From: Callaeas wilsoni | Taxonomy: Eukaryota > Chordata > Aves > Passeriformes > Callaeidae | Assembly (NCBI GenBank): GCA_013398955.1 | Contig: VWPU01014050.1 | Coordinates: 1 to 64,000 of the forward strand | Direction: 5' to 3' | DNA: 64,000 nucleotides | In this document: positions 35,679-46,135 of the stretch, piece after piece | Numbering within the stretch: the first letter of the stretch is position 1 | How the letters are laid out: each line of letters begins with the position of its first letter | Made by a program: the position numbers and the translations under genes | Notes under the pieces: model-generated | Databases searched by the model: none | Seen by the model: only the letters and a program-made list of their open reading frames with translations | Told to the model about the DNA's origin: nothing

Positions 35679-38510
35679 GTGAGTTCATACCTTCAAAGGC
35701 CTTCCTTCCTGACCCACACATGTACACCTTCATCACACTCCTGATTCCTTGTCTTCCTGCTTGCTCGAGCATAAGGTCCCCAATGACCAAGACTGTTTGG
35801 TAGATTATTTCCCTGCTTCAGTGCTACTTCACACATGTCTAATTTTACCTTTACTTGGTAATATGAAAATCTTCCATCCCTGGACTGATGTTCTAACATC
35901 TTCAAGAGAAGACATAGGATCTCAGCGTTTTATATTTAAGTTATTACTGCAACTGGTAAAATTCAGTATAACCCAGCAGAAGAAGAGATGCTCTGTACTT
36001 CTTTCCAAAAAAAAGTGAAAAATGAGATTTTCAAAGTTGTGTTTTCATCCTTTTTCCTCACACAATCTTGTTATATTAAAAAACCCCAAGCCAAACTGGT
36101 GAGTAATCCTTTGGATCTTACTAGTGTAACTCTGATAATACTGCTGTCACAAAGATATCTGCAAAGATGAGTGTATTAGGGTTTTTTTAAAATGAAGTTA
36201 AAAAATATGGCTTTTTTTTTTAAATATGAGGGCATGGAATGTGGGAAATAAGAGCAGACCAAATTTATTGTCCTTTGAAGAGATTTTTAACATTATCGAC
36301 TGAAGCCTGTTGATGATGTCTTTTCGGGAGTGAAGTCTCTTTAGCAAATGAGTGTTTAATAATCCTCATGCTCTCATTTTTGTAATAATTTCAGTCTGAT
36401 ATTAAATATGACTTGTTCAGATGTCTCTGATACAAGGTATGTGTGCCAGTGTTTGGACAGAGAAAAATTGGATTCATATCTCTGTTATGCTTTCAAATTG
36501 CTAGGTCAGATTTGGGTCTCTGGCTGTAAATTCTTCAATTCTATTCTAAGTCAAAGGAATGTGACAGATTTAATACCTAGAATAAGTTATTAACTGCAAT
36601 GATGCATAAACCAGTGGCACTTTCCAAAAAAGTAGCCTATACTGCTTCTGTTTTCTAAAGAAAAATTAAAATATAATCCTATTTCCTTGTTTCTTACAGT
36701 TCTTGGAAAAATTTTCTTGATTAATCCATCAAGAACTTGAAACTGATGTGCCCATAAATACAATCTTCTGAGTTTTTTTATTGCAGTAATATTTCTGTCG
36801 GGGTTAGTTATCCTTTCAAAATTTTAAAAGCGAGAGGAATTCATACATGCACAAAGCATTGAAGAATCACTAGCTATAAACAGAAAGTGCCTATATCTAC
36901 CACAAACTGTTTATAGAAGACTAATATAGAATTACGGTCTGTGCAGAAAGACATCAAGGAAGATGAGGCGAGTAGGGAACTTTGCCAGCCTGTGCATGTG
37001 CTCAGCTGAAAAATAGATAGAGTGACCTGTTGACTTTGTAAGACTGAAAACACTTGAATTTGCTTCTCCTACAGGCTAGTAAGTTACGGTCGGCTCCATG
37101 CTTTCCACATCAGCCCCTCCATGGTTTACCCCTGCTGTCGTGAGCACCCCTGTATGGATTGTCAAGGTGGAAGCCGCAGCTCCTACACACAGTTTTGCAC
37201 TTGAGGGATATATTTTTCTAATTCTTCTAACTGCCTGGCACTGTTCACAAGGAGAGGCTGTTACATTTCCCTCTTTAGGTATTGGATGATGATTTTCAGT
37301 GATTACCAAGGGGTCAGAGAACGCAACCTACTATGCTTGTCAATAAATAAGTTTTGGGTTTAAGGTATTAGAGAATTTATTCCTGATCAGCAGTCTAAAG
37401 GGTACCTGGACTACTGTGAATGTCTGTACTTGGAAAAAGGTCTGTGGGAAAAACATATCAATTTTTATTACAAAAGCTGAATGAATTAGAAAAAAACAAA
37501 CAAACAAGATAGAACTTCAGCACACAAATCAGATTTGGGAATTTTGGTATGTGAAATGGAGCCATATCTCTCCACAGTTGGTATTTGCTTAATGTAAGCT
37601 AAAAAACGACTGCCATGCCGCACATTTCACATCCTGATATCTACAATAATTGGCTAGAGCACTATGCATATTATTATTGCCTGGTATCTTATTCTCTTTG
37701 CAGCTATTCGCATGACTAACTTCAGAAATGAGCACATTTTAAAGTTTTTTAATGAATAATATATTTTTTTCAACCATTACATTAACTTCCTTCGTTGTTA
37801 AAAGGGTGAAACTGTGCTCCTAAGTTACTGCAAGAGAAAGAATGTAGAGTATGGACTTGAACTGAGGGCTCCTATGTCCCAAACAAGAAGCATAGTTGAA
37901 GAATTTTATCTCTCATTTTGACTGTAAAATTTATCCCAAATCTGAAAAAAATAAAAAAGTTTTTGTAAAAAGGCTGCATCTCAGTATTTGCTTTCAGAAA
38001 AGAACTTAAACTGACATGTTATCAATTAGCCCTAAGTAGATACAGATTGTAGTGTATAGCATTGAGAAATTCTACAAGAAATGAACTTTAATGAGTGTTA
38101 TATCCTTTCTGCTACAACTGTGGTTTGGGAAAACTACCTACTAGGCTAGAGCCTAGAGAATTTTAAAAGCTGTCATGAAAGCCTATGAGAATGAGCCTGG
38201 CTTACCTGCAAAGGACAATTTTGCTTTTTAAGCAGAAGTATAATCGCAGGACAGGGTTAGAAGGTATTATCCTCCCAGGAGTGTTCTCATGATAGTCTTC
38301 ACTGTGCCCATTCAGAAGCCATGTTTAATAAGTATTAAATATTTTTCCTGAGGTAGTACAGTAAGATCTAACAGGTCTTAGCTGCTACACCACTAAGCAC
38401 TAGTGATGAAGGCAAATGATTGAAAGATACTACTCTATATTTTGATGATCATCTTAATGTATTTATAACATTTTAAATTTGCTTTTTTTCAATATTATGC
38501 AAAGTAAATA
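35679..38510. other. AT-rich stretch without a recognised gene
   Basis: No named repeats. At 37076-37309 both strands carry frames of 63-77 codons in a GC-richer patch. The minus frame is Thr/Ala/Val-rich, with no motif recognised. Confidence 0.5.
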
Positions 38511-38585
38511 TATATATATATACACATACATATATGCATGCATATATATATATGTATGTGTGTGTGTGTGTGTGTGTGTGTATAT
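38511..38585 (+). repeat. (TA)n-(CA/TG)n compound microsatellite
   Basis: (TA)n leads into ACACATACATATATGCATGC, then (TA)n and about 12 TG units. The left and right halves are roughly reverse complementary, so the tract could fold into a hairpin. Confidence 0.95.
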
Positions 38586-39184
38586 GACTTCATCATGGCT
38601 AAGTGCTTGAGCCAAAGTGATAAATTATAGGAAATCTTGAAGCTGAGACTGCTATGCTATACCTTTAATTCACCATGTTGTGTCTAGTTGAAGCTGGGAT
38701 CCCGAATCAGTGGGGAACATTCTGTACCTATAAATCACTACCAGTATTGTGCACACTTACGTCCTCACTCTTGTTTTGTTATGAGAACAATTTTCTGTTG
38801 TCTTATGTACCCTTGGCATTTCTGATGGTTTATGAATGGTTAGTCTTACACCACATTATATGTTGTGCTGTGGCAGAGTGATCAGACACATTTTTTCTTT
38901 CACACATTATGCCAGGTCGTTGCACAGGGCACCATTTATTACTAGTGTCAACAGCACCCTGCCTCCAGCAGCCAGCATTAAAGTAGGAAACTCAGGGTGG
39001 TGGAAACAATTGCAAAGGTATTAACTAGAACTGCTTTAATGTTTTGCATAACCAGAAATTGTAGCTGCTCTATGGAGGTAATAGCAGGACTGGGGTTTGT
39101 AAGGTGTGATATAGATCTATCACGGAGTTGACTTAGATGTAAAAGTCCATGAAATCCAAGAATAAGAATCACCATACTGCTCAT
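38586..39184. other. No recognised feature
   Basis: Unique AT-rich sequence between the microsatellite and a CR1 tail. Confidence 0.5.
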
Positions 39185-39254
39185 GGCACCAGGGCTGGAA
39201 CTACATGATCTTTCAGGTGCCTTCGAGCCCAGGCCATTCTGTGATTGTATGATA
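39185..39254 (+). mobile_element. CR1 LINE 3' tail
   Basis: GGCTGGAACTACATGATCTT, then CAGGTGCCTTCGAGCCCAGG and CCATTCTGTGATTGTATGAT. These are the last about 70 bp of CR1 with the terminal 8-bp repeats. No upstream CR1 sequence is recognisable, so this copy is severely 5'-truncated. Confidence 0.85.
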
Positions 39255-39669
39255 TAAAAGGGAGTGCACAGTTCAGAAAATTGCTGCTCAGATCCTTCAA
39301 CTGCTACTTCACACTGTGTACAAAGTTACTGTGATAATCTTGATCATTTGAAAGTTGTGGTTAGTTTTTTAAAGAGTAGGGGAAAATCCATTTATTCGGG
39401 GAGTAGGGCCAACTGAATAGAAATTAATTCTGTAAGTTCTGAGGTTCCAAATTCTGTTTTTAGAGAAAATGTAGCATAACACAGGTCATATCTTTGAAAA
39501 AAATGTTAGAATGGGCTTAAATTTCATATTTTTTGATGTATTAAAGGTAGTTTTCATTATGTCATCCAGATAGTTTAAATAAACTGTTTGCATATAAGGT
39601 TAACAAGCTGCAGTGGTAGCAGGGTCTGTGTGGGATTATATTAGAATTAATTTGATCAATTACTTTTAG

Positions 39670-39753
39670 TTCCAGAGGTCTCCAGATGAGCCAGAAGCCA
39701 GCATATGCAGTTTGGCAGATGAAGAATCAGTGCAGTCAACACATGCCGTGAAG
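39670..39753 (+). other. Candidate cassette exon, 84 bp (unrecognised)
   Basis: TTACTTTTAG (ending 39669) and GTGAAG|GTAATGAAC (donor at 39754) bound 28 open codons in phase 0/0. The reading is acidic and polar (SPDEPEASICSLADEESVQS), typical of a flexible cytoplasmic segment. A second frame is open almost to the donor, where it meets TGA. The acceptor's pyrimidine tract is short. The exon is phase-compatible with the 35287-35589 candidate. About one quarter of random 28-codon stretches are open, so the borders and composition are the only support. Confidence 0.28.
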
Positions 39754-41324
39754 GTAATGAACATTCTTTCAAACTTCATTTTTCATCCTGAGCAGAGAAG
39801 ACAAGTAAGCCAAGACACTGCTGCTCAGAGCAGCCAAAATGATAACCATAAATAATCATAATAGAAAGCCCATGGTTTAAATGAAATGGGGAAGGATAAA
39901 ATAAGTATTTTGCCATTAAAATGATGTTTCTAAACCTTGAATTTTCATTATTATTTGCCCTTCAGTACATGAAGTTTCTTCAACCTTGAGACATAGCTTT
40001 TGAATTAAAAGATTGAGGAACATTTTCTTTTGATAAACTGCTCACAAGAAGAGGCTAGTATAAAAAACATTTAGTCAAATCAGGGGAAATTAATTTATAA
40101 TAATGTATTTCATTTCCAGTGCTGAACTGAAACCCAGGAGGATAGATCCTATTGGCCAGCTTTCATGGAAGAGAGTGAGAGGCACACCTGTGAAAGGATG
40201 CCATGGGCTCAGTGCTGTCTGGAGCTTGTAGTCCCATACACACAAAATTTCTGATGAGTTATTAGGCACTTTTAACCTGGCTAGAGCTATAAAATAGGAT
40301 CACAGTTTTGAAACATTCGACAAAAGCAAGCTGCCTGCAGTCCATGTCCCTAATCTATTTCTTGCTGCTGAGAGAAATTTGTTATTGGCTTGAAATTTTT
40401 TAGTATCCAAGCATAATTAAAATGACACTTTAGTGGAAATTGAAAAATTTGACAAGTGCAAAAAAAGTAATCTGTCATGCATTGCATTATATATATACAT
40501 TCTACTTTCTATCAGCTATATTTTCTTTCTTTTCTTGTCTCTCAATAATTACTTATCTGTATGAGCAAGCTTAATGTACTTAAAACAAATGATCCATAGG
40601 CCCATGGATACCAAAAAAAAAGATTTTTTATTAACAAATATAATAATGTGTCTCTTCTAAAAGAAGACTGTTTTATATTTAAATGTCTAAGTGTGGATTT
40701 AGAATGTTACGTTTTGTTAATACGGTAACCTGCTATAAATTTTCATTTAAATGTAGGTGCACAGTTTCATGTTAAGTTGAAATTGTCAGGTGGTTTGTAT
40801 GTGTTAAAAATAGAAATGTTAGGATTTGTGTTTCCTATCATTATTAGATACTAATACAGCTTAAAAAATCTCTTCTCATTACGAATCTGATGCATGTGTC
40901 AGAAAGGAGAATTTAGTTTGACTACTTCCATGCAACTTTTTAAAATTATGACTTTTAAAAGTAAGATGAAGCCAAAATGAAGCAGATTATCTCTGCTAAA
41001 AATATTTTAATCAGAATTGCTTATACCTTCAACTTCTTGTTGCAAAAAAAATCTGTGATATCAGTGTTTGCAACTCAGTAAATTTTTTTAACAGTATTTT
41101 GATAACTTTTCCTCTTATTGAAATAGCAAAGATAGTTAAATTCACTGCAAGCCATCCAGTTTTAATTTTTAAATTTTGAGTTTTACAGTGTTACAGTATT
41201 TTCTGTTTGCATGTGTAAAAGCAAATTTCTATCAACCAAGTCCTGGTGACCAGACATCTGGTTTGTCTCACTTCTCAGAACAGCCTGTTATCCATATGCA
41301 GCTACTGCCAAGTGATTTGCTTCA
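39754..41324. other. AT-rich stretch, one weak open stretch after an AG
   Basis: An AG at 40118-40119 (TTTCATTTCCAG) opens 36 codons to a TAG at 40229-40231. It is not phase-compatible with the 39670 candidate beyond one codon. I do not call it an exon. The rest is AT-rich with nothing nameable. Confidence 0.4.
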
Positions 41325-41371
41325 TGTTCATACCTTGGCATGTTCATACCTTGGCATGTTGTTCATACCTC
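41325..41371 (+). repeat. 16-bp tandem repeat, 2 perfect copies plus a partial third
   Basis: TGTTCATACCTTGGCA occurs at 41325-41340 and again at 41341-41356. It is followed by a third partial copy, TGTTGTTCATACCTCAG. Confidence 0.95.
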
Positions 41372-43177
41372 AGTCATGCAGCCATTGAATTTTGTTACCT
41401 CTGAACAGAGATTCTGGGCATAAACTGTGGTTCCCTTGGCACGTGGATTATTGTCATATAAGTTTTAATTTGCACTGTAAGAGTAAAGATGGGGCCTATT
41501 AGAGACTGTATTGTCCCTGTCTTCTTCCTTCACATCTTCCACTGTTTTGTCAATAGCTCAAATAAATGATCTTTCAGACTTTTCCATTTGCAGCTCCTGA
41601 AAGAAGCAAGCTGTACGTAGCGCAGACACAGCCGGCAGCGGGTGGCCATCAGGTTTACAGCAAACCAGGTCATTAAGACTTGCAGTTGGCAGGGAAAGCA
41701 GGAAATTTGGCATGTGCAATCAACACCCACGGTTCATTAAATGCCTCTCAGTTGTCATAGGTGATGTTGCCTGACAAGGGGGAGCAAAGTACTGCAGTCA
41801 ATTTTGATAACATTATTTCCCCATCAAAAATTTGGCTACCACAGCCGTAATGAAATGTTGACAGTAGGTGATTTTAAATGTTTTCAGCGTTCAGGTACTG
41901 GATCATACCACTCACAAGACACAGTTGCATTCACCATAGCTTTTACTAAATAGGAAACTCTACCTCCACCCCACATCTGCAGCATTATTGGCTGTCAGGA
42001 CATGTTCCTTTAGGCTGTCTTGCTTGCCCTGTTTTATCTGGATACGTAACAATGCACATCTGAAGAAATGTTTATTGACTTCAGTGAGATTTAGAGTTTA
42101 TATGTCTAGGAACACTCAAAAAAACTAATATAAATTAACTAAAGGTGTGAATTTAAAGTTGTGATTACTTTAATTGCATTATGTGCACATTCTCATTCAA
42201 AATTAAAGTGGCCCTATTCAATTTAACTACATTTACTTCCAAAGTAAATTAATACATTCTAAATGAGAGTTGGCCACACAGAAACTTAAAGTGGTTTAGC
42301 CAATCTATTTTAAAAGTTAATTCAGATTGATTTTTCTGCATGTTCGAGACAAAAACATCAGGTCTTAAATGGAATGTGAAATCCTATTTCATTTAGGTGT
42401 GTAGTGTAAAATGTTACTTGCTATTTCCTCTAAGAATTATTCAGCATGTCTGCAGCCTATGTCTTATACCTAGAGATATTTTTTAGGCATCAAAATACTA
42501 ATTTTGTCACTATTTTCTACATTACCATCCCTTTGCAGCAGAGGATTCCTACAGGTAGGTCACTCAACCTCTCTGGACCTTAGATCAGCAGTATCTGAGT
42601 GTTTTTAAAACAAATGCTTTTATGTCAGGCTTCAAAAGCTGTTGCAAGTCTTCAGAAGGAAGAGAAATTAATGTATTATTATTTTATCTTGAACCAGCAC
42701 AAAACAGAGCTCAGGGCCATAAAGAATATGTAAGTAAAAGAAGGCATACCAGGCTGGCTTAGAGAAGTTATTGTGAGATTAATACCATATACATGCATGC
42801 ATACATTTCGATCCAAGCTCCCCTTAGATTAAAAAATAATGGCTATGGACTATAATGTGTAACAGCAGAGATCCACATTAACTGTGGGACTGCTGTTAAT
42901 GTCACAGACTTATTTACTGCAGAAAATATAGCAGCAGAATAAAATGTGGCAAGAAAGATGATTGCAGATGATTCTTGTTAACAACCACTCGTATCAATAC
43001 AGAAGTAGGTAATGGTATTTTCTTAGAGCATGATATTACGTAGTATGCTTTATCTACTTATCAAACTCAAAGCAAGAGAAGAACAATTATTTTTACAAAG
43101 TTGAAGCATGCTGTATTCTTCCAAAGAGAACCATTAGTATAGTTAGTTCACCATTACCTCAAACAACTTCATTTGCT
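41372..43177. other. AT-rich stretch without a recognised gene
   Basis: No repeats or coding signals are recognisable over about 1.8 kb. Confidence 0.55.
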
Positions 43178-43199
43178 GATTGATTGATTGATTGATAGA
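43178..43199 (+). repeat. (GATT)n microsatellite
   Basis: About five GATT units in CTGATTGATTGATTGATTGA, followed by ATAGATGGA. Confidence 0.9.
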
Positions 43200-45389
43200 T
43201 GGACAGAAGAACAATATTTATGGTATGTATAACCTGCAAAGATAAGTTAGAGGAAGACTTATGAAGTGCCTCAATGAGTTAGTATAACAAATTTTACTGG
43301 TGGTCAATAAAGATTTGTGTTCCTAACCTTCTTGGTGGTTTTGATGAGAAAGGAAAGATATGCCTGCCTCTTAAAGTGCAGCTGTACCATATCCTAGTAT
43401 ACTGCTTTTAATTTAACTAAAGGTCCCTGGAGAGCTTCTTTTCTGATAGCAAACACTAAGACTGCCCTGATGCCATGACTGTTATTGTTATCAGTGCTTG
43501 TTCTATGAGGCTGGTGTGGAAAAACTACCACATATTACAGCCATACTTTCATTTGATTTTGTAGTTGTACTTGAACAAAACAATGTCTTTGAGAAATAGA
43601 TTACTATTTAAATCAGGTTAAAAAAAACGTTTTGGGCTGTGAAAGCCAGGGGTAGGAAGAACATTAGGATTTTAAAATTTGAGTTATGAAAGGTAGGATA
43701 AGAATTCTTGAATTAACTTACAACTGGAATAATTTAAATGCCTAAATTCAGTGTACAGGTATGAATTTATTTATTCTTAATATGTCATAATTTTAACATC
43801 TGGCCTTGAAATCTTATCTTTTTCTTTTGGATCAGTTGGTATTTCAAAGAACTAAATGTACTAAATCTTCCAAAATCAAATATAGAATGCCCAGCAAAGT
43901 GTCACATGTTAAGATCTAAAGCAAGCTAAATTTTGTCTTTCAGCAAAAGCTAAATTTTGTCTTTAAGCTCTCAGTGTGTTTAAGCTGCATTTTGAATCCA
44001 AAGCCAGTTCTTGTTGCTCAGAACTGCTTTTTCATGCTTATTTGTGGCTATTTATGGAAAGGATATTCAATATCTAAGGAACTTCCTACAACCCTTTTCA
44101 AATTCTCATGAGAGAAAAGAAGTGAAATCATCTTTGGAAAAATATACAGAAGACAAACCTGTTATTCACATTCATGTCATATTTTGTGTGCTACCCCAAA
44201 GCACTTCATGTTATATGTGCCTTCTCCAGAATTTGTTCTTATGTTAATAAGAGGAGGATGATTTGATACACAATAAAACATACTCTAAAAATGAAAATCT
44301 TTAATCAACTATGGGGTGAATTGATTCAATTTTCTGTTTGGTAAAGTCTATATAATATTTCTCCCTGAATGAAGAAAGATTTCTCTGGGACTGCTGAATC
44401 AAAATAGTAATAAGAAGGCCATATTCACTGAAAATTTTAAAGAGCAATACTAACTCCATGACATAGGAAGTTTACTTAAAGTCATGTTTGTTAGTTGATC
44501 TGCTAAGGCTACAGTTGATCAGTCAGCATGGTCTGGTATTTAACAAACACTGCATGTGTGCAAGCTGTAGTTAAGCTGTAATAAAGCTGTCCAAAAAGAG
44601 GCTAAGATGAGAGCCGATTGTGAAACCCAGCCTACAGTTCTGACTGTGAGGGTGTAAACAGGTTGGGGCTGGCTGACCTCCAGCAGGTTGCAATCCTTTG
44701 CACAGGTGCCTGGCAGTTCAGCACTGGCAAAAAGGGCTCCCTGAGCTCTCCCTGAACAGTGCCTTACTGTCTTAGTGTTAGGACCCTGCTTCAGTGCAAG
44801 TGTGCTAGTTTAAACCACTGCCAAATACAGTGATTTATCAGCTAAGCATATCTCGTGGGATCGTGCTTGAGCCTGTGTTGCAGCTGCACAGCTAGTGTTG
44901 TCCCTGAGGGACAGGAATGAATGCTACCTCTACTGCAGTGTCGGCACAAAGTAACATTATCCAATGTCACGCCTGAAGTCCAACTACAGAGCAAGTCATT
45001 AAAACCAGCAAAATTAAGAATGAGGAACTCATTCTGATTAGGCTCAGTGGAATGAAATTCTAGATTTTGCTGTTTATCCTACTATAACAAAGGAAATTAA
45101 GATGTTTTAATTCCTCCTATCTCTGTCATCTCTGAATAAAATTTAGGCCTAATTGCAATTCTTCTATGACAAGAATTAATCAGTGGCACAGAGATTCCTT
45201 AAATCAGTAGTATGTGAGGAATTCCTTGCTCCATTTGTGGCATCTTTAACACTGAATTTCCTACTTGACTGAGTTTCGTAATTTTTTAATCATAAATGGA
45301 TTTGGTGAGAACTCCTTGAAAAAAGCAATTCTTTTAAGGTCACTTAGTCATCTGGGAGGCATGCATGTGCATTGCACCACCAAGGAGTG
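43200..45389. other. AT-rich stretch without a recognised gene
   Basis: Nothing nameable. 44620-44830 is GC-richer, with no motif recognised. Confidence 0.5.
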
Positions 45390-45711
45390 TGTCCTTATTT
45401 TGGCTGGGATTGAGTTAATTTTCTTCCTAGTAGCTGGTACAGTGTTGCATTTTGTACACTGTTGCATTTTGTACAGTGTTGCAGTATGAGAATAGTGTTA
45501 ATAATGTTTTAGTCATTGGTAAATAGTTCTTACCCTAAATTAAGGACTTTTCAGTGTCCCCTGCTTTGGCACTGAGCATAAGAAGGCTGGGAGAGGCCCT
45601 AACCAGGACACCTGATCTGAACTGGCCAGAAGGATATTCCATATCATAGAATGTTATGTCCAGTATTTAAACTGGGGAGAATTGGCCAGGAGCTGATCAT
45701 CTTATGCTCAG
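45390..45711 (+). mobile_element. Avian endogenous-retrovirus LTR, 5' portion
   Basis: Begins TGTCCTTATTTTGGCTGGGA, then TTGAGTTAATTTTCTTCCTA and GTAGCTGG, the familiar start of a widespread avian LTR. It continues with AAGGACTTTTCAGTGTCCCC and GATATTCCATATCATAGAAT. GTATTTAAACTGGGGAGAAT holds the TATA-like core (TATTTAAA). The LTR resumes at 45952 after a CR1 insertion. No retroviral gene is present, so this is a solo or truncated LTR. ERV-L-type is likely but not proven. Confidence 0.85.
45443..45484 (+). repeat. 17-bp tandem duplication inside the LTR
   Basis: TGTTGCATTTTGTACAC at 45443-45459 is followed by TGTTGCATTTTGTACAG at 45460-45476 and a partial third copy (TGTTGCAG). As I recall this LTR family, it has one such segment here, so the duplication is probably specific to this copy. 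Confidence 0.9.
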
Positions 45712-45951
45712 CTGTGCCAGGAGATATTTAGGCTACACATAAGAAAATAGTTCTCTACAGAAAGCGTGGTTAAATACTGGAATAGACTGCCCAGGGAGGC
45801 AGTGGAGGTGGGCTGTCCTTGGAGGTGTTTTAAAAAGGAATGGATGTGGCACTCAGTGCCATGGTTTAGTTGATAAGGGGCTTTTAGGTCATGGGTTGAA
45901 CTTGATGATGTCAAAGGTCTTTTCCAACCTAGCTGATCCTGTGATTCTATG
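45712..45951 (+). mobile_element. CR1 LINE inserted into the LTR
   Basis: This is a 5'-truncated CR1 copy of about 240 bp. It shows GCGTGGTTAAATACTGGAAT, then AGACTGCCCAGGGAGGCAGT and GGTTGAACTTGATGATGTC. It ends with TTTTCCAACCTAGCTGATCC and TGTGATTCTATG. GCTCAG occurs on both sides (45706-45711 and 45952-45957), consistent with a short target-site duplication. LTR sequence resumes immediately after it, so this CR1 landed after the LTR. Confidence 0.88.
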
Positions 45952-46135
45952 GCTCAGGGACAGTCCGGGCATCAGTCAGCAGGTGGTGAGAATTGTATTG
46001 CACATCATTTCTTTCTCTTGAGTTTTATTCTTCTTTCCCTCTCCTTTCCTTTACTACTACTGCTATCATTAGGATTAGTATTATATCATCTTTTATTTCA
46101 ATTATTAAACTGTCTTAATCTTAACACTCAATCGA
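45952..46135 (+). mobile_element. Avian endogenous-retrovirus LTR, 3' portion, end missing
   Basis: GGGCATCAGTCAGCAGGTGG, then TGAGAATTGTATTGCACATC and TTTATTTCAATTATTAAACT, followed by GTCTTAATCTTAAC. This continues the LTR interrupted at 45711. It breaks off about where the copy at 18481 continues into CCATGAGGTTTA, so the last roughly 90 bp, including the terminal TTAAACCACAACA, are missing. Confidence 0.82.

Noticed and set aside
45390..46135. A full endogenous retrovirus
   Set aside because: Only LTR sequence is present. No gag, pol or env-like frame lies within the following kilobases, and the LTR 3' end is missing.
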